37,817 nucleotides of DNA, from NCBI RefSeq assembly GCF_000162475.2, contig NZ_KI391971.1:415421-453237 (forward strand), read 5' to 3'. Positions 7,993 through 16,508 of the stretch are shown here, in pieces. The notes under the pieces were generated by a model. The model was not told the origin of the DNA. It saw only the letters and a list, made by a program, of their open reading frames with translations, and made no database searches. The DNA comes from Granulicatella elegans ATCC 700633 (GTDB lineage Bacteria; Bacillota; Bacilli; Lactobacillales; Aerococcaceae). The position numbers and the translations under genes are program-made. Each line of letters begins with the position of its first letter. Position 1 is the first letter of the stretch.

Positions 7993-8576
7993 TGCATACT
8001 TCGAAACGTATTTATTGGTTACCGATTTTAATGATTATTGCTTTCTTAATAGATGGAGTGATGATGAATCATTTTTCAGCATTTCTAATGGAATCAGGAT
8101 ATACTCTTGTTCCAAGAATTGTTGTTATAACGTTAGTTTTATTTACTTTTATCATTGATCATTCAAGTATGTTTTGGTTCGCGATATTAGTTGGTTTTAT
8201 GTACGATAGTTATTATTCTGGTATATTAGGAATTTATATGGCGATTTTTGCTCTTATTGTTCGAGTGATTGGACATATTAGAGGGAAAATCAGTATTAAT
8301 CCTTTCACACTAGGATTAGCATTGATTTTTTTACTAACGATTACTGAAACAGGTGTGTATGTTATATTTTCATTAATTGGTATTCAGCATCTTACAGTAC
8401 AACAATTTTTAGTTCAACGATTAGGAGCTAGTTTAATATTAAATATTGTATTGTATTACTTATTGTATATTCCATTGAAAAATTTTGCATTATGGGTGCA
8501 ATCAGGAATTTCTCATGAAAAGATTTCTTTACGAGCAGCTCGTAGAAATCAAGGAAATTCATATCATTATCGCTAA
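7992..8576 (+). CDS. mreD: Rod-shape-determining protein MreD
   Basis: A 194-residue integral membrane protein with about five to six hydrophobic helices and a basic C-terminal tail (RAARR). It is the third member of the mreBCD operon and overlaps mreC by one base. MreD proteins vary strongly in sequence, so the call rests on position, length and topology. Confidence 0.92.
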   Translation: MHTSKRIYWLPILMIIAFLIDGVMMNHFSAFLMESGYTLVPRIVVITLVLFTFIIDHSSMFWFAILVGFMYDSYYSGILGIYMAIFALIVRVIGHIRGKISINPFTLGLALIFLLTITETGVYVIFSLIGIQHLTVQQFLVQRLGASLILNIVLYYLLYIPLKNFALWVQSGISHEKISLRAARRNQGNSYHYR

Positions 8577-8580
8577 AATG

Positions 8581-8605
8581 AAGCCGGTTATTATGCCGGC
8601 TTTTT
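8581..8605 (+). terminator. Terminator of mreBCD
   Basis: AGCCGG/CCGGCT stem with an 8-base loop and five T, four bases after the mreD stop. Confidence 0.9.
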
Positions 8606-8652
8606 GTGTACGAACATATGTGCGAAAAAAGTAGAAGAAAACATAAATGTTA

Positions 8653-8661
8653 TGCTATAAT
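8653..8661 (+). promoter_or_regulatory. Extended -10 promoter of the YheA-like gene
   Basis: TGCTATAAT (extended -10 with perfect TATAAT). No clear -35 box. Confidence 0.55.
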
Positions 8662-8685
8662 AAAAGAAAAGAAGGAGGTATAATG

Positions 8686-9024
8686 ATGAGCAATTTATAC
8701 GATACAGCGAATCAATTAGAACGTGAACTTCGTCAATCAGAAGAGTTTGCTGCAGTGAAATCAGCTTTTGAAGCAGTACAACAATCTGAAGAAGCAAAAG
8801 CTTTATTTGAAGAGTTCCGTGATATGAATGCGAAATTTTTACAAAAACAAGTGAATGGTGAAGAATTGACTGAAGAAGATTCGACTTATGCAAATGATTT
8901 ATATCAAAAAGCAAGTTCGAATGAAGCGATTCAAACATTAATGCAAGCAGAACAACGTTTAAATACAGTAATGCAAGATATTAACCGTATTTTAACGACT
9001 TCATTACAAGAATTATATCAATAA
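8686..9024 (+). CDS. YlbF/YmcA-family protein, YheA-like (UPF0342)
   Basis: A 112-residue, highly charged, all-helical protein starting MSNLYDTANQLE. Its size and helical pattern match the YlbF/YmcA/YheA family. YlbF and YmcA belong to the RNase Y-associated complex of Bacillus; YheA itself has no firm function. An ATG three bases earlier (8683) is possible, but the AAGGAGG spacing (seven bases) favours 8686. In Bacillus relatives this gene also lies near yhaO-yhaN-yhaM, which follow here. Confidence 0.82.
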   Translation: MSNLYDTANQLERELRQSEEFAAVKSAFEAVQQSEEAKALFEEFRDMNAKFLQKQVNGEELTEEDSTYANDLYQKASSNEAIQTLMQAEQRLNTVMQDINRILTTSLQELYQ

Positions 9025-9037
9025 TAATATTGATCGA

Positions 9038-9110
9038 AACGGTCTTATTGATTTTTAGCCTATGAATAAAATTCATAATGGACTAGAAGTGAATAGATCG
9101 TTTTATTTTT
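9038..9110 (+). terminator. Probable terminator before yhaO
   Basis: An outer stem AACGGTCT/AGATCGTT (9038-9045 with 9095-9102) encloses an inner hairpin TATGAAT/ATTCATA and is followed by TTATTTTTTT. The long distance between the arms lowers confidence. Confidence 0.55.
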
Positions 9111-9129
9111 TTACAGATAAGGAGTTTTT

Positions 9130-10344
9130 ATGATTCGCTTTATTCATTGTGCCGATATACATTTAGGAAGTCCTTTCACTGGACTTCAACAAAAAAATAG
9201 TACGATTGCATTTCAAGCAATAGAAGCTACAAAAAAAGCCTTTTTAACGTTGATTGATACTGCCATTAAATATCATGTTGATTTTGTGCTAATTTCAGGA
9301 GATATTTTTGATTCTAATCATCAACATATTCAAGAAAAAATTTTTTTAAAAGAACAATTTCAAAGATTAGCTCAAGCAGGTATTTATACTTATTTAATTC
9401 ATGGGAATCATGATTATGGAGGATTTACTGAAGATTGGAATAATGACTGGGTAAAAGTCTTTAAAGAAGAGGTTTCAACAGAAATCTTGAAAACTTCTTC
9501 CGGTGAAAGTATTGCTATTAGTGGATTTAGTTATGATACAAGATGGATAACAGAGTCAATGGCAATCCATTTTCCAATGAGAAATTCCGTAGTGGATTTT
9601 CATATTGGGATGTATCATGGTCAAACACGAACGGCATCTGATTCATCCGCAGCATATGCTCCCTTTAAAATTAGTGATTTAGAAAAGCTTTATTATGATT
9701 ATTGGGCATTAGGACATATTCATCGAGCGATGGATTTAGATTCTAATGGTAGAATTGCATACTCTGGTACGATTCAAGGACGAAATTTTAAAGAGATGGG
9801 AGAAAAAGGTTTTTATGTCATTACTTTAACTAAAAACTTACCGATGAATAGACAATTTGTTTCTTGTAATCCAATTGAATGGGTGGAAATAGAATTTTTA
9901 GTGGAAGAAGTTCATTCTATAGAACAAACCGTATCACAGCTGTATAGAGAAATTTTAATCCAAAAATGGAATGTTGATAAAACTTATTTATTAAAATTTG
10001 TTTTAATAGTGGATAGAGGCTTTAATCAAATATGGTTGAAATTAATAGAAGAAATTTTACAAAAGGAAATTTCTATGAAATACGAAAAATTATATTTGAT
10101 AGAAATGGATGTTGAATTTAGGAAGTTAAAAAGAAATAATCAACTAAGCATTGAATTATTGGAGGATGAGGAGAGTCATCTAAATCGATTGCAAGATATT
10201 CAAAATATTGCTATGCAACATACTCTATTGGCAAAATATTTTTCCAAAGAAATGAGTAGTGAAGCATTTCAACATAAAATGATTCAAAGAGCGAAAGTTT
10301 TAATTGAAATGAATATGGAAGTAGGTGATGAAAATGTACATTAA
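9130..10344 (+). CDS. yhaO: SbcD-like metallophosphoesterase / DNA repair exonuclease YhaO
   Basis: A 404-residue calcineurin-like nuclease. The five metal-binding motifs are visible in order: DIH (residues 9-11), GDIFD, GNHDYG, a histidine motif (YHGQ) and GHIH. These are the residues of the SbcD/Mre11 nuclease fold. YhaO is thought to act with the ATPase YhaN in handling DNA ends. The gene overlaps yhaN by 11 bases, so the two are co-translated. The ribosome site AAGGAG precedes the ATG at normal distance. Confidence 0.93.
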   Translation: MIRFIHCADIHLGSPFTGLQQKNSTIAFQAIEATKKAFLTLIDTAIKYHVDFVLISGDIFDSNHQHIQEKIFLKEQFQRLAQAGIYTYLIHGNHDYGGFTEDWNNDWVKVFKEEVSTEILKTSSGESIAISGFSYDTRWITESMAIHFPMRNSVVDFHIGMYHGQTRTASDSSAAYAPFKISDLEKLYYDYWALGHIHRAMDLDSNGRIAYSGTIQGRNFKEMGEKGFYVITLTKNLPMNRQFVSCNPIEWVEIEFLVEEVHSIEQTVSQLYREILIQKWNVDKTYLLKFVLIVDRGFNQIWLKLIEEILQKEISMKYEKLYLIEMDVEFRKLKRNNQLSIELLEDEESHLNRLQDIQNIAMQHTLLAKYFSKEMSSEAFQHKMIQRAKVLIEMNMEVGDENVH

Positions 10345-13018
10345 TAGAGTTGAAATTTTTGGGTATGGAAAATGGTCAAAAGTACGAATGGATTTTCATC
10401 ATCAATTACAAATATTTCAAGGAAAAAATGAATCAGGGAAATCGACTTTACGTTCTTTTATTCAACATGTCTTATTTGGTTTTCCAAAGAAAGTTTCTGG
10501 TAAATACTCTTATGAACCTCAAAATGGGGGGATTATGGGAGGACGAATTTGGTTAGATGAAACATTAGAAGGCCCCCTTTTCATAGAAAGATATATTAAA
10601 AATGGTAAGCAATGTTTTAAATGTGAAACGACTTCAGGAAAAAGTTTATCCGAAGATAGATGGCAACAATTGCTTTTTCAAATTGATGAAAAACAATATG
10701 CACAAGTTTTTGGATTTAATAAAGAACAATTAGACCAATTTCAATTTTCTTCAATGGAAGAAATAGATCAATTTCTTTATAGTGTTAGCTTAACCGGTAG
10801 CGAAGAATGGATGAAATTATCAACAAAGCTACAAAAAAAAGCAGATTCAATCTTTACTCCTAAAGCTGTTAAAAGAGTCATTAATCAGCAATTACATCAA
10901 TTAGATTTACAAATGGTTAAAATAGAAGAATTAGCAAAAAATAATGATGTTTATGAAGAGACACTTCAAAAAGCTGAAGAGATTAAGCAAGAAATTCAAA
11001 GGCATTCGCTAATGATTCAAAAAAATCAGGAAGAAGAAAGAAAACTTCAATTATTACAGTCTCATTGGAATAGCTATGAAAGATGGAAACTAATTAGTAA
11101 AAAAATTAATTTCAATCAGGAAAAAAATTGGAATCCAGAGTGGAAATATGAATTAGAAAGAAATCATTTAGATGATGAATGGAATGAACAACAAATTCAT
11201 GAATTACAACAGGAGTATCATTTATGGAAGCAGAGACATCAAAGTGATCAGTTACTAAAAGAAGATCCAAGATGGTCTCAATTACTAAATATTTCTTTAA
11301 TGGAAGATGAAATAGAAGAAAAAATTTTGCTTAGAAAAAAATTGAAAATAGAATTAGATGAATTACAAGAAAATATTCAAAAGGAAGAAGAAATATGGGA
11401 TATTCATCATGAAAATATTCCTTTGGAAATCCCAAAATATGAAATTAAACAGTTAAAAGAAAAAATTAATCAGCAAAAAACTTTACAATTTGAAGAAATC
11501 GAATTAGATACTAAAATGAATCGACTAAAAGAGGAAAAAGAAAAAATCAATCACCATTCTAAAAATCAAAATACCACTGATCATCGATTTAATATTACGG
11601 GACTTTTGATTTTTAGTGGAGTAGTGACTAGTCTTGCATCTATTTTACTATTATCAAATCCAGTATTTAGAGCTATCGGAGTAGTAATTGGAGTCATGAT
11701 TGGTTTATCTAGTTGGATGTATGAAAAAAAATCTGTTCATACGAGTCAATTTCAGGAGTATTTTTCAGCAAGATTAGAAGAAATCCGTGATGAATTAGAG
11801 AAGGATGCTATACAAAGAAAAAATAATAAAGAAAAACTTGAAAAAATTTCTCTGGAATTATTTAGTTGGAAAAATAAATATGGATATGCTGATTCAAATA
11901 TTACAGTTGAACAACTTTACCAAGGAGATGTTTTAAAATCTATTCGATATTTTATTGAACAAAGACAAATAAAAGAAGGAATACTTCAAAAAATTGAAAA
12001 AGAATTAACTCAATTACAGATGACCTGGCAGTGGGTTTTTGAAGTGAAGAAAGAAGCTATTCCAAATGCAATTGAATTAGAATGGAAACTGTTGAAAAAA
12101 ATGATTCAAGAGGTTCAAAATTCTTATCAGCAAGAAATTCTTCAAATGAATGAAGGTTTAAAATTACAAGAGCAAATTCAACAGCTGTATAGTGATAAAC
12201 AATTATTAGAAAGTCAAAAGATGTCGTTATTTAAGAAAGCTAATGTTCAAAATGCTGAAGAATTTTATCAAAAAGATGAAGCATATGAAAGGAATCGTCT
12301 ACTAATTCAAGAATATACTCAGATAAAACAACAATTGCAGAATTACTTAGAAGCATTAGAAGCAATTAAAAGTAAAGAAGAACTAGAACAAAAAATCGAG
12401 AGTTCACATCACTCATTATTAAAACTTCTTCAAACAAATCAGTCGTTAATAGAAGAACAAGCACAAAAACTACAACAGATTCAACAACTAGCAACAGATG
12501 GAACCTATCATGAACAACTGATTCAATTTGAATTATGGAAGGCAGAAGTAGAAGAACAATTAGTAGAATGGGCAAGTTATTTATATGCTTCAAAATGGAT
12601 TTTAGAAAGTTTACAAAAACAGTTACCTTCTCAAACAAATGAAGTGATAAAGGTAGCGGGTCATTATTTTAATCGATTAACCCAGGGTAGATATCATGGG
12701 ATACAAATGAAAAACATGAAAATAGTGGTGCAAAAGAATGATGAAAACTGGTTATTTGCTAGTGAATTGTCTAGAGGTACATTAGATCAATTATTAGTTA
12801 GTATTCGTTTAGCATTTATTGAAAATCTTTCTTCAAAAATAGCATTACCTATATTAATCGATGATGGTTTTGTTAATTTTGATAGTGAACGTAAACAGAT
12901 TATGTTACAATTAATTAAAGAGCTTTCAAGTAAAGTACAAGTAATCTATTTTTCATTAGATAATGAACCTTTTACGATTGCTGAAACACCTGCTAGCCTC
13001 ATTAGGCTACAAAGATAG
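10334..13018 (+). CDS. yhaN: SbcC-like AAA/SMC-type ATPase YhaN
   Basis: An 894-residue protein with an N-terminal Walker A (GKNESGKST) and a C-terminal ABC-type ATPase half (ELSRGTLDQLLVSIRLAF as signature, LPILIDDGFVNFD as Walker B). Long coiled coils join them. Two hydrophobic segments lie in the middle (about residues 415-460), a known feature of YhaN that separates it from SbcC and suggests membrane association. Start options are GTG 10325, ATG 10328 and ATG 10334. AGGTGA sits best for 10334. It forms the nuclease-ATPase pair with YhaO, and yhaM follows 15 bases later. Confidence 0.9.
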   Translation: MYINRVEIFGYGKWSKVRMDFHHQLQIFQGKNESGKSTLRSFIQHVLFGFPKKVSGKYSYEPQNGGIMGGRIWLDETLEGPLFIERYIKNGKQCFKCETTSGKSLSEDRWQQLLFQIDEKQYAQVFGFNKEQLDQFQFSSMEEIDQFLYSVSLTGSEEWMKLSTKLQKKADSIFTPKAVKRVINQQLHQLDLQMVKIEELAKNNDVYEETLQKAEEIKQEIQRHSLMIQKNQEEERKLQLLQSHWNSYERWKLISKKINFNQEKNWNPEWKYELERNHLDDEWNEQQIHELQQEYHLWKQRHQSDQLLKEDPRWSQLLNISLMEDEIEEKILLRKKLKIELDELQENIQKEEEIWDIHHENIPLEIPKYEIKQLKEKINQQKTLQFEEIELDTKMNRLKEEKEKINHHSKNQNTTDHRFNITGLLIFSGVVTSLASILLLSNPVFRAIGVVIGVMIGLSSWMYEKKSVHTSQFQEYFSARLEEIRDELEKDAIQRKNNKEKLEKISLELFSWKNKYGYADSNITVEQLYQGDVLKSIRYFIEQRQIKEGILQKIEKELTQLQMTWQWVFEVKKEAIPNAIELEWKLLKKMIQEVQNSYQQEILQMNEGLKLQEQIQQLYSDKQLLESQKMSLFKKANVQNAEEFYQKDEAYERNRLLIQEYTQIKQQLQNYLEALEAIKSKEELEQKIESSHHSLLKLLQTNQSLIEEQAQKLQQIQQLATDGTYHEQLIQFELWKAEVEEQLVEWASYLYASKWILESLQKQLPSQTNEVIKVAGHYFNRLTQGRYHGIQMKNMKIVVQKNDENWLFASELSRGTLDQLLVSIRLAFIENLSSKIALPILIDDGFVNFDSERKQIMLQLIKELSSKVQVIYFSLDNEPFTIAETPASLIRLQR

Positions 13019-13033
13019 AAAGAAGAGGAATTC

Positions 13034-13990
13034 ATGGTAAAAAAATTATATGATTATGCAGTAGATGAAGCATTAGAATTGTTTTTATTAATAAAAACAG
13101 CTGATGTGAGATTAGCAAAAAATGGGAAACCTTTTTTAGCTTTTACATTCCAAGATAAGTCGGGACAAATGGATGGAAAATATTGGTCAGCAACACCTGA
13201 AGAAATTGAACGATTTTCATCAGGAAGTATTGTTTATTTAGTTGGAAAAAGAGAAATTTTTAATGGAATGCCTCAAATAAAAATAACTGGATTACGTCTT
13301 TCTAGACCAGAAATGGGTGAACCAAATGATGTTTCAGATTTCTTAGAACATGCTCCAATGAAAAGAGAAGAGATGGAAGAAGAGTTAACTTCTATTCTTT
13401 TTGAAATTATTAATCCAACAATGCGAAGAATTGTGCATAAAATTTTAGGAAAGTATCAACACGATTTCTTTGAATACCCTGCAGCTAAACGACACCATCA
13501 TGCGTTTGCAGGAGGATTAAGTTATCATACTTTATCGATGTTGCGTTTAGCAAAAGCAATTGCAGAACAATATCCAGAAGTAAATCGTTCATTGTTATTA
13601 TCGGGTGTTCTATTACATGATATTGGTAAGATTATTGAATTATCTGGAGCTATTGGAACTGAATATACTTTAAAAGGTAAATTAATGGGACATATTGTGT
13701 TAATGGACGAAGAGATAACAAAAGCCTGTGAAGAATTAGATATTGATCAAAGTCATGAAGATGTTGTTCTATTAAAACATCTAGTATTAGCTCATCATGG
13801 CAAATTAGAATATGGTTCGCCAGTTCGTCCATTATTACTAGAAGCAGAAATTTTACATCATGTTGACTTAATGGATGCGAGTGTCACAATGATTACATCA
13901 GCTTTACAAAAAACAGAACCTGGACAATTTAGTGAACGAATTTTTGGATTAGACAATCGAACATTCTATAAACCACATACTGTAGAGTAA
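13034..13990 (+). CDS. yhaM: 3'-5' exoribonuclease YhaM
   Basis: A 318-residue enzyme that trims short RNA and single-stranded DNA from the 3' end. An N-terminal OB-fold (about residues 12-90) binds nucleic acid. A C-terminal HD domain carries the metal ligands: HHHAFAGGLSYH, LLHDIGK and LAHHGK. Length is normal. It completes the yhaO-yhaN-yhaM order known from Bacillus and is closed by a strong terminator. Confidence 0.94.
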   Translation: MVKKLYDYAVDEALELFLLIKTADVRLAKNGKPFLAFTFQDKSGQMDGKYWSATPEEIERFSSGSIVYLVGKREIFNGMPQIKITGLRLSRPEMGEPNDVSDFLEHAPMKREEMEEELTSILFEIINPTMRRIVHKILGKYQHDFFEYPAAKRHHHAFAGGLSYHTLSMLRLAKAIAEQYPEVNRSLLLSGVLLHDIGKIIELSGAIGTEYTLKGKLMGHIVLMDEEITKACEELDIDQSHEDVVLLKHLVLAHHGKLEYGSPVRPLLLEAEILHHVDLMDASVTMITSALQKTEPGQFSERIFGLDNRTFYKPHTVE

Positions 13991-13992
13991 AA

Positions 13993-14028
13993 AATAAAAG
14001 TCTGTTTTTCAGACTTTTATTTTTTTTT
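13993..14028 (+). terminator. Terminator after yhaM
   Basis: AATAAAAGTCTG/CAGACTTTTATT, a perfect 12-bp stem, followed by a run of T. Confidence 0.92.
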
Positions 14029-14039
14029 GAGCAAAACTA

Positions 14040-14068
14040 TTTACAAAAGTATAAAAGAGGTATATGAT
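14040..14068 (+). promoter_or_regulatory. Promoter of the flavoenzyme-Rrf2 operon
   Basis: TTTACA (14040-14045) and TATGAT (14063-14068), spacer 17. Confidence 0.7.
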
Positions 14069-14074
14069 ACTAAC

Positions 14075-14093
14075 TGTAATTAAAAATATTACA
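14075..14093. promoter_or_regulatory. Palindromic candidate operator for the Rrf2 regulator
   Basis: A perfect inverted repeat TGTAAT-7-ATTACA begins seven bases after the -10 box, over the expected transcription start. Binding there would block transcription. The best candidate binder is the Rrf2 protein encoded second in the operon (15489-15914), which would make the control autoregulatory. This is inference from position and symmetry. Confidence 0.5.
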
Positions 14094-14113
14094 TTTAAAG
14101 AAAGGTGATTCAT

Positions 14114-15478
14114 ATGTCAAAAAACGTAAAAAATATTATTATCGGGTTTGGTAAAGCAGGAAAAACAATTGCTGCTTACTTAGGAACACAAGGAGAAGAA
14201 ACAGTCTTAATTGAAAAATCTCCTGTAATGTACGGTGGTACATGTATTAATGTTGGATGTATCCCAACTAAAAAAATTGCAACTGCAGCAGCTCGTAAAA
14301 AATATAGCCAAGAAGATGCAGCAACTTATTATCAAAAATCAATTCAAGAAAAAAAAGCTTTAATTGCAGCATTAAATCAAGCAAACTATCAAAAAGTAAA
14401 TTCAGCTCCAAATGTAACAATTGTAGATGGATTTGGTCGTTTTGTAGATGAACATACAGTTGCTGTAGATACTGCTAATGGTGTAGAAGAATATGTTGCA
14501 GAAAGAATCTTTATTAATACAGGAGGTACTCCATTCATCCCACCAATTGAAGGATTAAAAGTTGGAGGACCAATTCATACAAATGAAACAATTATGGATT
14601 TAGAAGAATTCCCAGAATCAGTTGTTATTGTTGGTAGTGGATTTATCGGATTAGAATTTGCAGCAACATATGCACAATTTGGATCAAAAGTAACAGTAGT
14701 AGATGTATTTGATGCATTTATTCCTCGTGAAGATGATGATGTTTCTGCTGCAGTTAAAGAACGTTTAGAAGAAATGGGCGTTACTTTTGAATTAGGAATT
14801 TCTGTTAAAAAAGTTGAAACAGAAGGTAACAAAGCAACTGTTTACTATGCTAAAAATGATGAAGAAAAAGTACTTGAAGCAGATGCAGTTTTAGTAGCAA
14901 CAGGTAGAAAACCAAACATTCAAGGCTTAGATTTAGAAAAAGCTGGTGTTGAATTATCTGAACGTGGTGCTATTAAAGTAAATGAATTTTTACAAACAAA
15001 TAAACCACATATCTTTGCATTAGGTGATGTAAATGGTGGACCTCAATTCACATTTATTTCATTAGATGATTTCAGAATTGTGAAAAACTTCTTAGCAGGA
15101 AACAAAGAATATTCAACTAAAGAACGTTCATTAATTCCAACTTCAACATTTATTAGCCCTACATTATCAAGTGTTGGTTTAAATGAAAAAGCAGCACAAG
15201 CAGCAGGAATTCCTGTGAAAGTTGCTAAATTACCAATGGCTGCTGTTCCAAAAGCAAAAATTTTAGGTAACCAAGTTGGATTCTACAAAGTTTTAGTACA
15301 TGAACAAACAAATAAAATTGTTGGTGCAACATTATTTGCGGAAGAATCTCATGAAGTAATTAATATCATTGCAACTGCTATTAAAGCAAAATTACCTTAT
15401 ACAGCTTTACGTGATCAAATCTTTACTCACCCAACAATGGCAGAAGCATTAAATGATGTGTTTGGATTAATTAAATAG
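14114..15478 (+). CDS. FAD-dependent pyridine nucleotide-disulfide oxidoreductase (RclA / hypothiocyanite-reductase-like)
   Basis: A 454-residue two-dinucleotide flavoenzyme of the glutathione-reductase fold. It has an N-terminal FAD site (IIIGFGKAGKT), the redox-active disulfide motif GGTCINVGCIPTKK (two cysteines four residues apart, near residue 42), an NAD(P) site (VIVGSGFIGLEFAA) and a C-terminal dimerisation domain ending HPTMAEALNDVF. The close look-alikes are RclA and the hypothiocyanous-acid reductase of streptococci, which detoxify reactive chlorine or thiocyanate species with NADPH. The family also includes mercury and lipoamide enzymes. The absence of an extra N-terminal metal domain argues against MerA. 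The neighbouring Rrf2 regulator supports a redox-stress role. Start 14114 uses AAAGGTGAT. Confidence 0.82.
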   Translation: MSKNVKNIIIGFGKAGKTIAAYLGTQGEETVLIEKSPVMYGGTCINVGCIPTKKIATAAARKKYSQEDAATYYQKSIQEKKALIAALNQANYQKVNSAPNVTIVDGFGRFVDEHTVAVDTANGVEEYVAERIFINTGGTPFIPPIEGLKVGGPIHTNETIMDLEEFPESVVIVGSGFIGLEFAATYAQFGSKVTVVDVFDAFIPREDDDVSAAVKERLEEMGVTFELGISVKKVETEGNKATVYYAKNDEEKVLEADAVLVATGRKPNIQGLDLEKAGVELSERGAIKVNEFLQTNKPHIFALGDVNGGPQFTFISLDDFRIVKNFLAGNKEYSTKERSLIPTSTFISPTLSSVGLNEKAAQAAGIPVKVAKLPMAAVPKAKILGNQVGFYKVLVHEQTNKIVGATLFAEESHEVINIIATAIKAKLPYTALRDQIFTHPTMAEALNDVFGLIK

Positions 15479-15488
15479 AGGAATCGAA

Positions 15489-15914
15489 ATGGGAAACGAC
15501 TTTATAGTAATCATCCATTGTTTAACCTATTTATCTGTACATCATGATAGAAGATTTTCAAGCCAACAATTAGCGCATAATGCATGTAGCAATCCTGTTA
15601 TTGTTAGAAAAGTGATGAGTTTAGCTTCTTCTAAAGGTTATGTTGATGTTGTTAATGGAGTTAATGGAGGATATAAGATTCAAGTAGATCCAAAAGATAT
15701 TTCATTAGGAGATTTATTTATTCTAGTTGGAGAAGATAAACGATTAAAGAAACAATATCAATCTTCTCTAGATGAAGTATGCCTGGTAGCTAATAATATT
15801 TGTAGTGTTTTTTCGGACTTACAAGAAGAACAAATTCAAAATCAAGTGAAATTTTATCAAAAACAGAGTATACTTGATATTGTAAAGAGATTACAAAAAA
15901 AGTCAGAAAAGTAG
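15489..15914 (+). CDS. Rrf2-family redox regulator
   Basis: A 141-residue winged-helix repressor. The DNA-binding half spans about residues 10-62 and ends in the family wing NGVNGGYKI. It lacks the three-cysteine iron-sulfur cluster motif of IscR and NsrR. Cysteines at residues 11, 33, 98 and 105 could instead form a thiol switch. In Bacillus the Rrf2 protein HypR works by disulfide formation under hypochlorite stress and controls an oxidoreductase, a close parallel to this gene pair. It starts 10 bases after the flavoenzyme stop, so it shares the operon. The likely binding site is the palindrome at 14075. Confidence 0.82.
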   Translation: MGNDFIVIIHCLTYLSVHHDRRFSSQQLAHNACSNPVIVRKVMSLASSKGYVDVVNGVNGGYKIQVDPKDISLGDLFILVGEDKRLKKQYQSSLDEVCLVANNICSVFSDLQEEQIQNQVKFYQKQSILDIVKRLQKKSEK

Positions 15915-15946
15915 AAGTATAGGATTTTATGTAAGGAGTGAGTTTG

Positions 15947-16216
15947 ATGGAATTTGTAAAAGAAGAAAATGCGTTTAGACATTATAATGCAGTAGGTGAA
16001 GTGGATGCTGAAATTACTTTTCAAGTTGAAAAAGATGTATTGATTGCTGATCATACTTTTGTAGATCCAACTTATAGAGGGCAAGGAATTGGAAAATTAC
16101 TAGTCGATAAATTAGCGGATTATGCAAGGGAAAATCAGAAGAAAATCCATCCAACATGTTCATATGTCGTTAATTTATTTAAAAAATATGACGAATATAG
16201 TGATGTGAAAATATAA
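15947..16216 (+). CDS. Small GNAT-family N-acetyltransferase (YjdJ-like)
   Basis: An 89-residue single-domain acetyltransferase-like protein. The acetyl-CoA pyrophosphate loop is visible as YRGQGIGKLL, followed by a conserved CSYVVNLFKK segment. Small proteins of this type lack the N-terminal substrate arm of full GNAT enzymes, and their substrate is unknown. The ATG at 15947 has AAGGAG eight bases upstream. A GTG at 15938 overlaps that site and is rejected. Confidence 0.82.
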   Translation: MEFVKEENAFRHYNAVGEVDAEITFQVEKDVLIADHTFVDPTYRGQGIGKLLVDKLADYARENQKKIHPTCSYVVNLFKKYDEYSDVKI

Positions 16217-16228
16217 AAAAAGTTAAAA

Positions 16229-16282
16229 TTCATAAAAGTATCACTGAAAATTCACAAAAAATTCACATTTTACCTTTATGAT
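16229..16282 (+). promoter_or_regulatory. Promoter with four 11-bp-phased boxes (Pho-box-like)
   Basis: Hexamers TTCATA (16229), ATCACT (16240), TTCACA (16251) and TTCACA (16262) start exactly 11 bases apart, on one face of the helix. The -10 box TATGAT (16277-16282) follows 9 bases after the last hexamer. There is no standard -35 box. This is the layout of promoters activated by OmpR/PhoB-family regulators. The TTCACA-N5-TTCACA core fits the known PhoP consensus TTHACA with five-base gaps. The regulator's identity is inference. Confidence 0.65.
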
Positions 16283-16288
16283 ACAGCC

Positions 16289-16405
16289 ATACCCAATAAA
16301 ACACCTAAGGTTTACTTCTCCCAAATAAAAAATGAACTCCCAACATTTTTTATTAGTAAACCCTCCTAACCTTTTCCCGTTGTTAGAAATAGCAACGGGT
16401 TTTTT
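16289..16405 (+). ncRNA. Candidate small regulatory RNA with C-rich loops
   Basis: About 117 nt between the TATGAT box and a strong terminator, with no open frame. Fold read by eye: an outer stem GGTTTACT/AGTAAACC (16309-16316 with 16355-16362) and a perfect 11-bp inner stem AATAAAAAATG/CATTTTTTATT (16324-16334 with 16344-16354). A single-strand tail and a terminator stem CCCGTTG/CAACGGG with six T follow. Three unpaired stretches are C-rich: a bulge with TCTCCCA, an apical loop AACTCCCAA and a linker CTCCTAACC. Such motifs can pair with Shine-Dalgarno sequences, as in RsaE/RoxS-like and Cia-dependent small RNAs. Not recognised as a named family. Confidence 0.65.
16376..16405 (+). terminator. 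Terminator of the candidate small RNA
   Basis: Perfect stem CCCGTTG/CAACGGG, 10-base loop, six T. Confidence 0.92.
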
Positions 16406-16450
16406 GGTATTTTAAATCGTTATAGAATGATTAAATTTTAATCATAACTG

Positions 16451-16479
16451 TTGGCAGTTTGGAAAAGAAATAGTATAGT
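16451..16479 (+). promoter_or_regulatory. Promoter of the methyltransferase-sortase genes
   Basis: TTGGCA (16451-16456) and TATAGT (16474-16479), spacer 17. Confidence 0.65.
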
Positions 16480-16508
16480 TAATTATTATAGAGGATAAAG
16501 GAGAATTT

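Noticed and set aside
12366-12638. Minus-strand 90-codon frame in yhaN
   Set aside because: Shadow of the Gln/Glu-rich coiled coil, which reads as Leu/Val-rich on the other strand.
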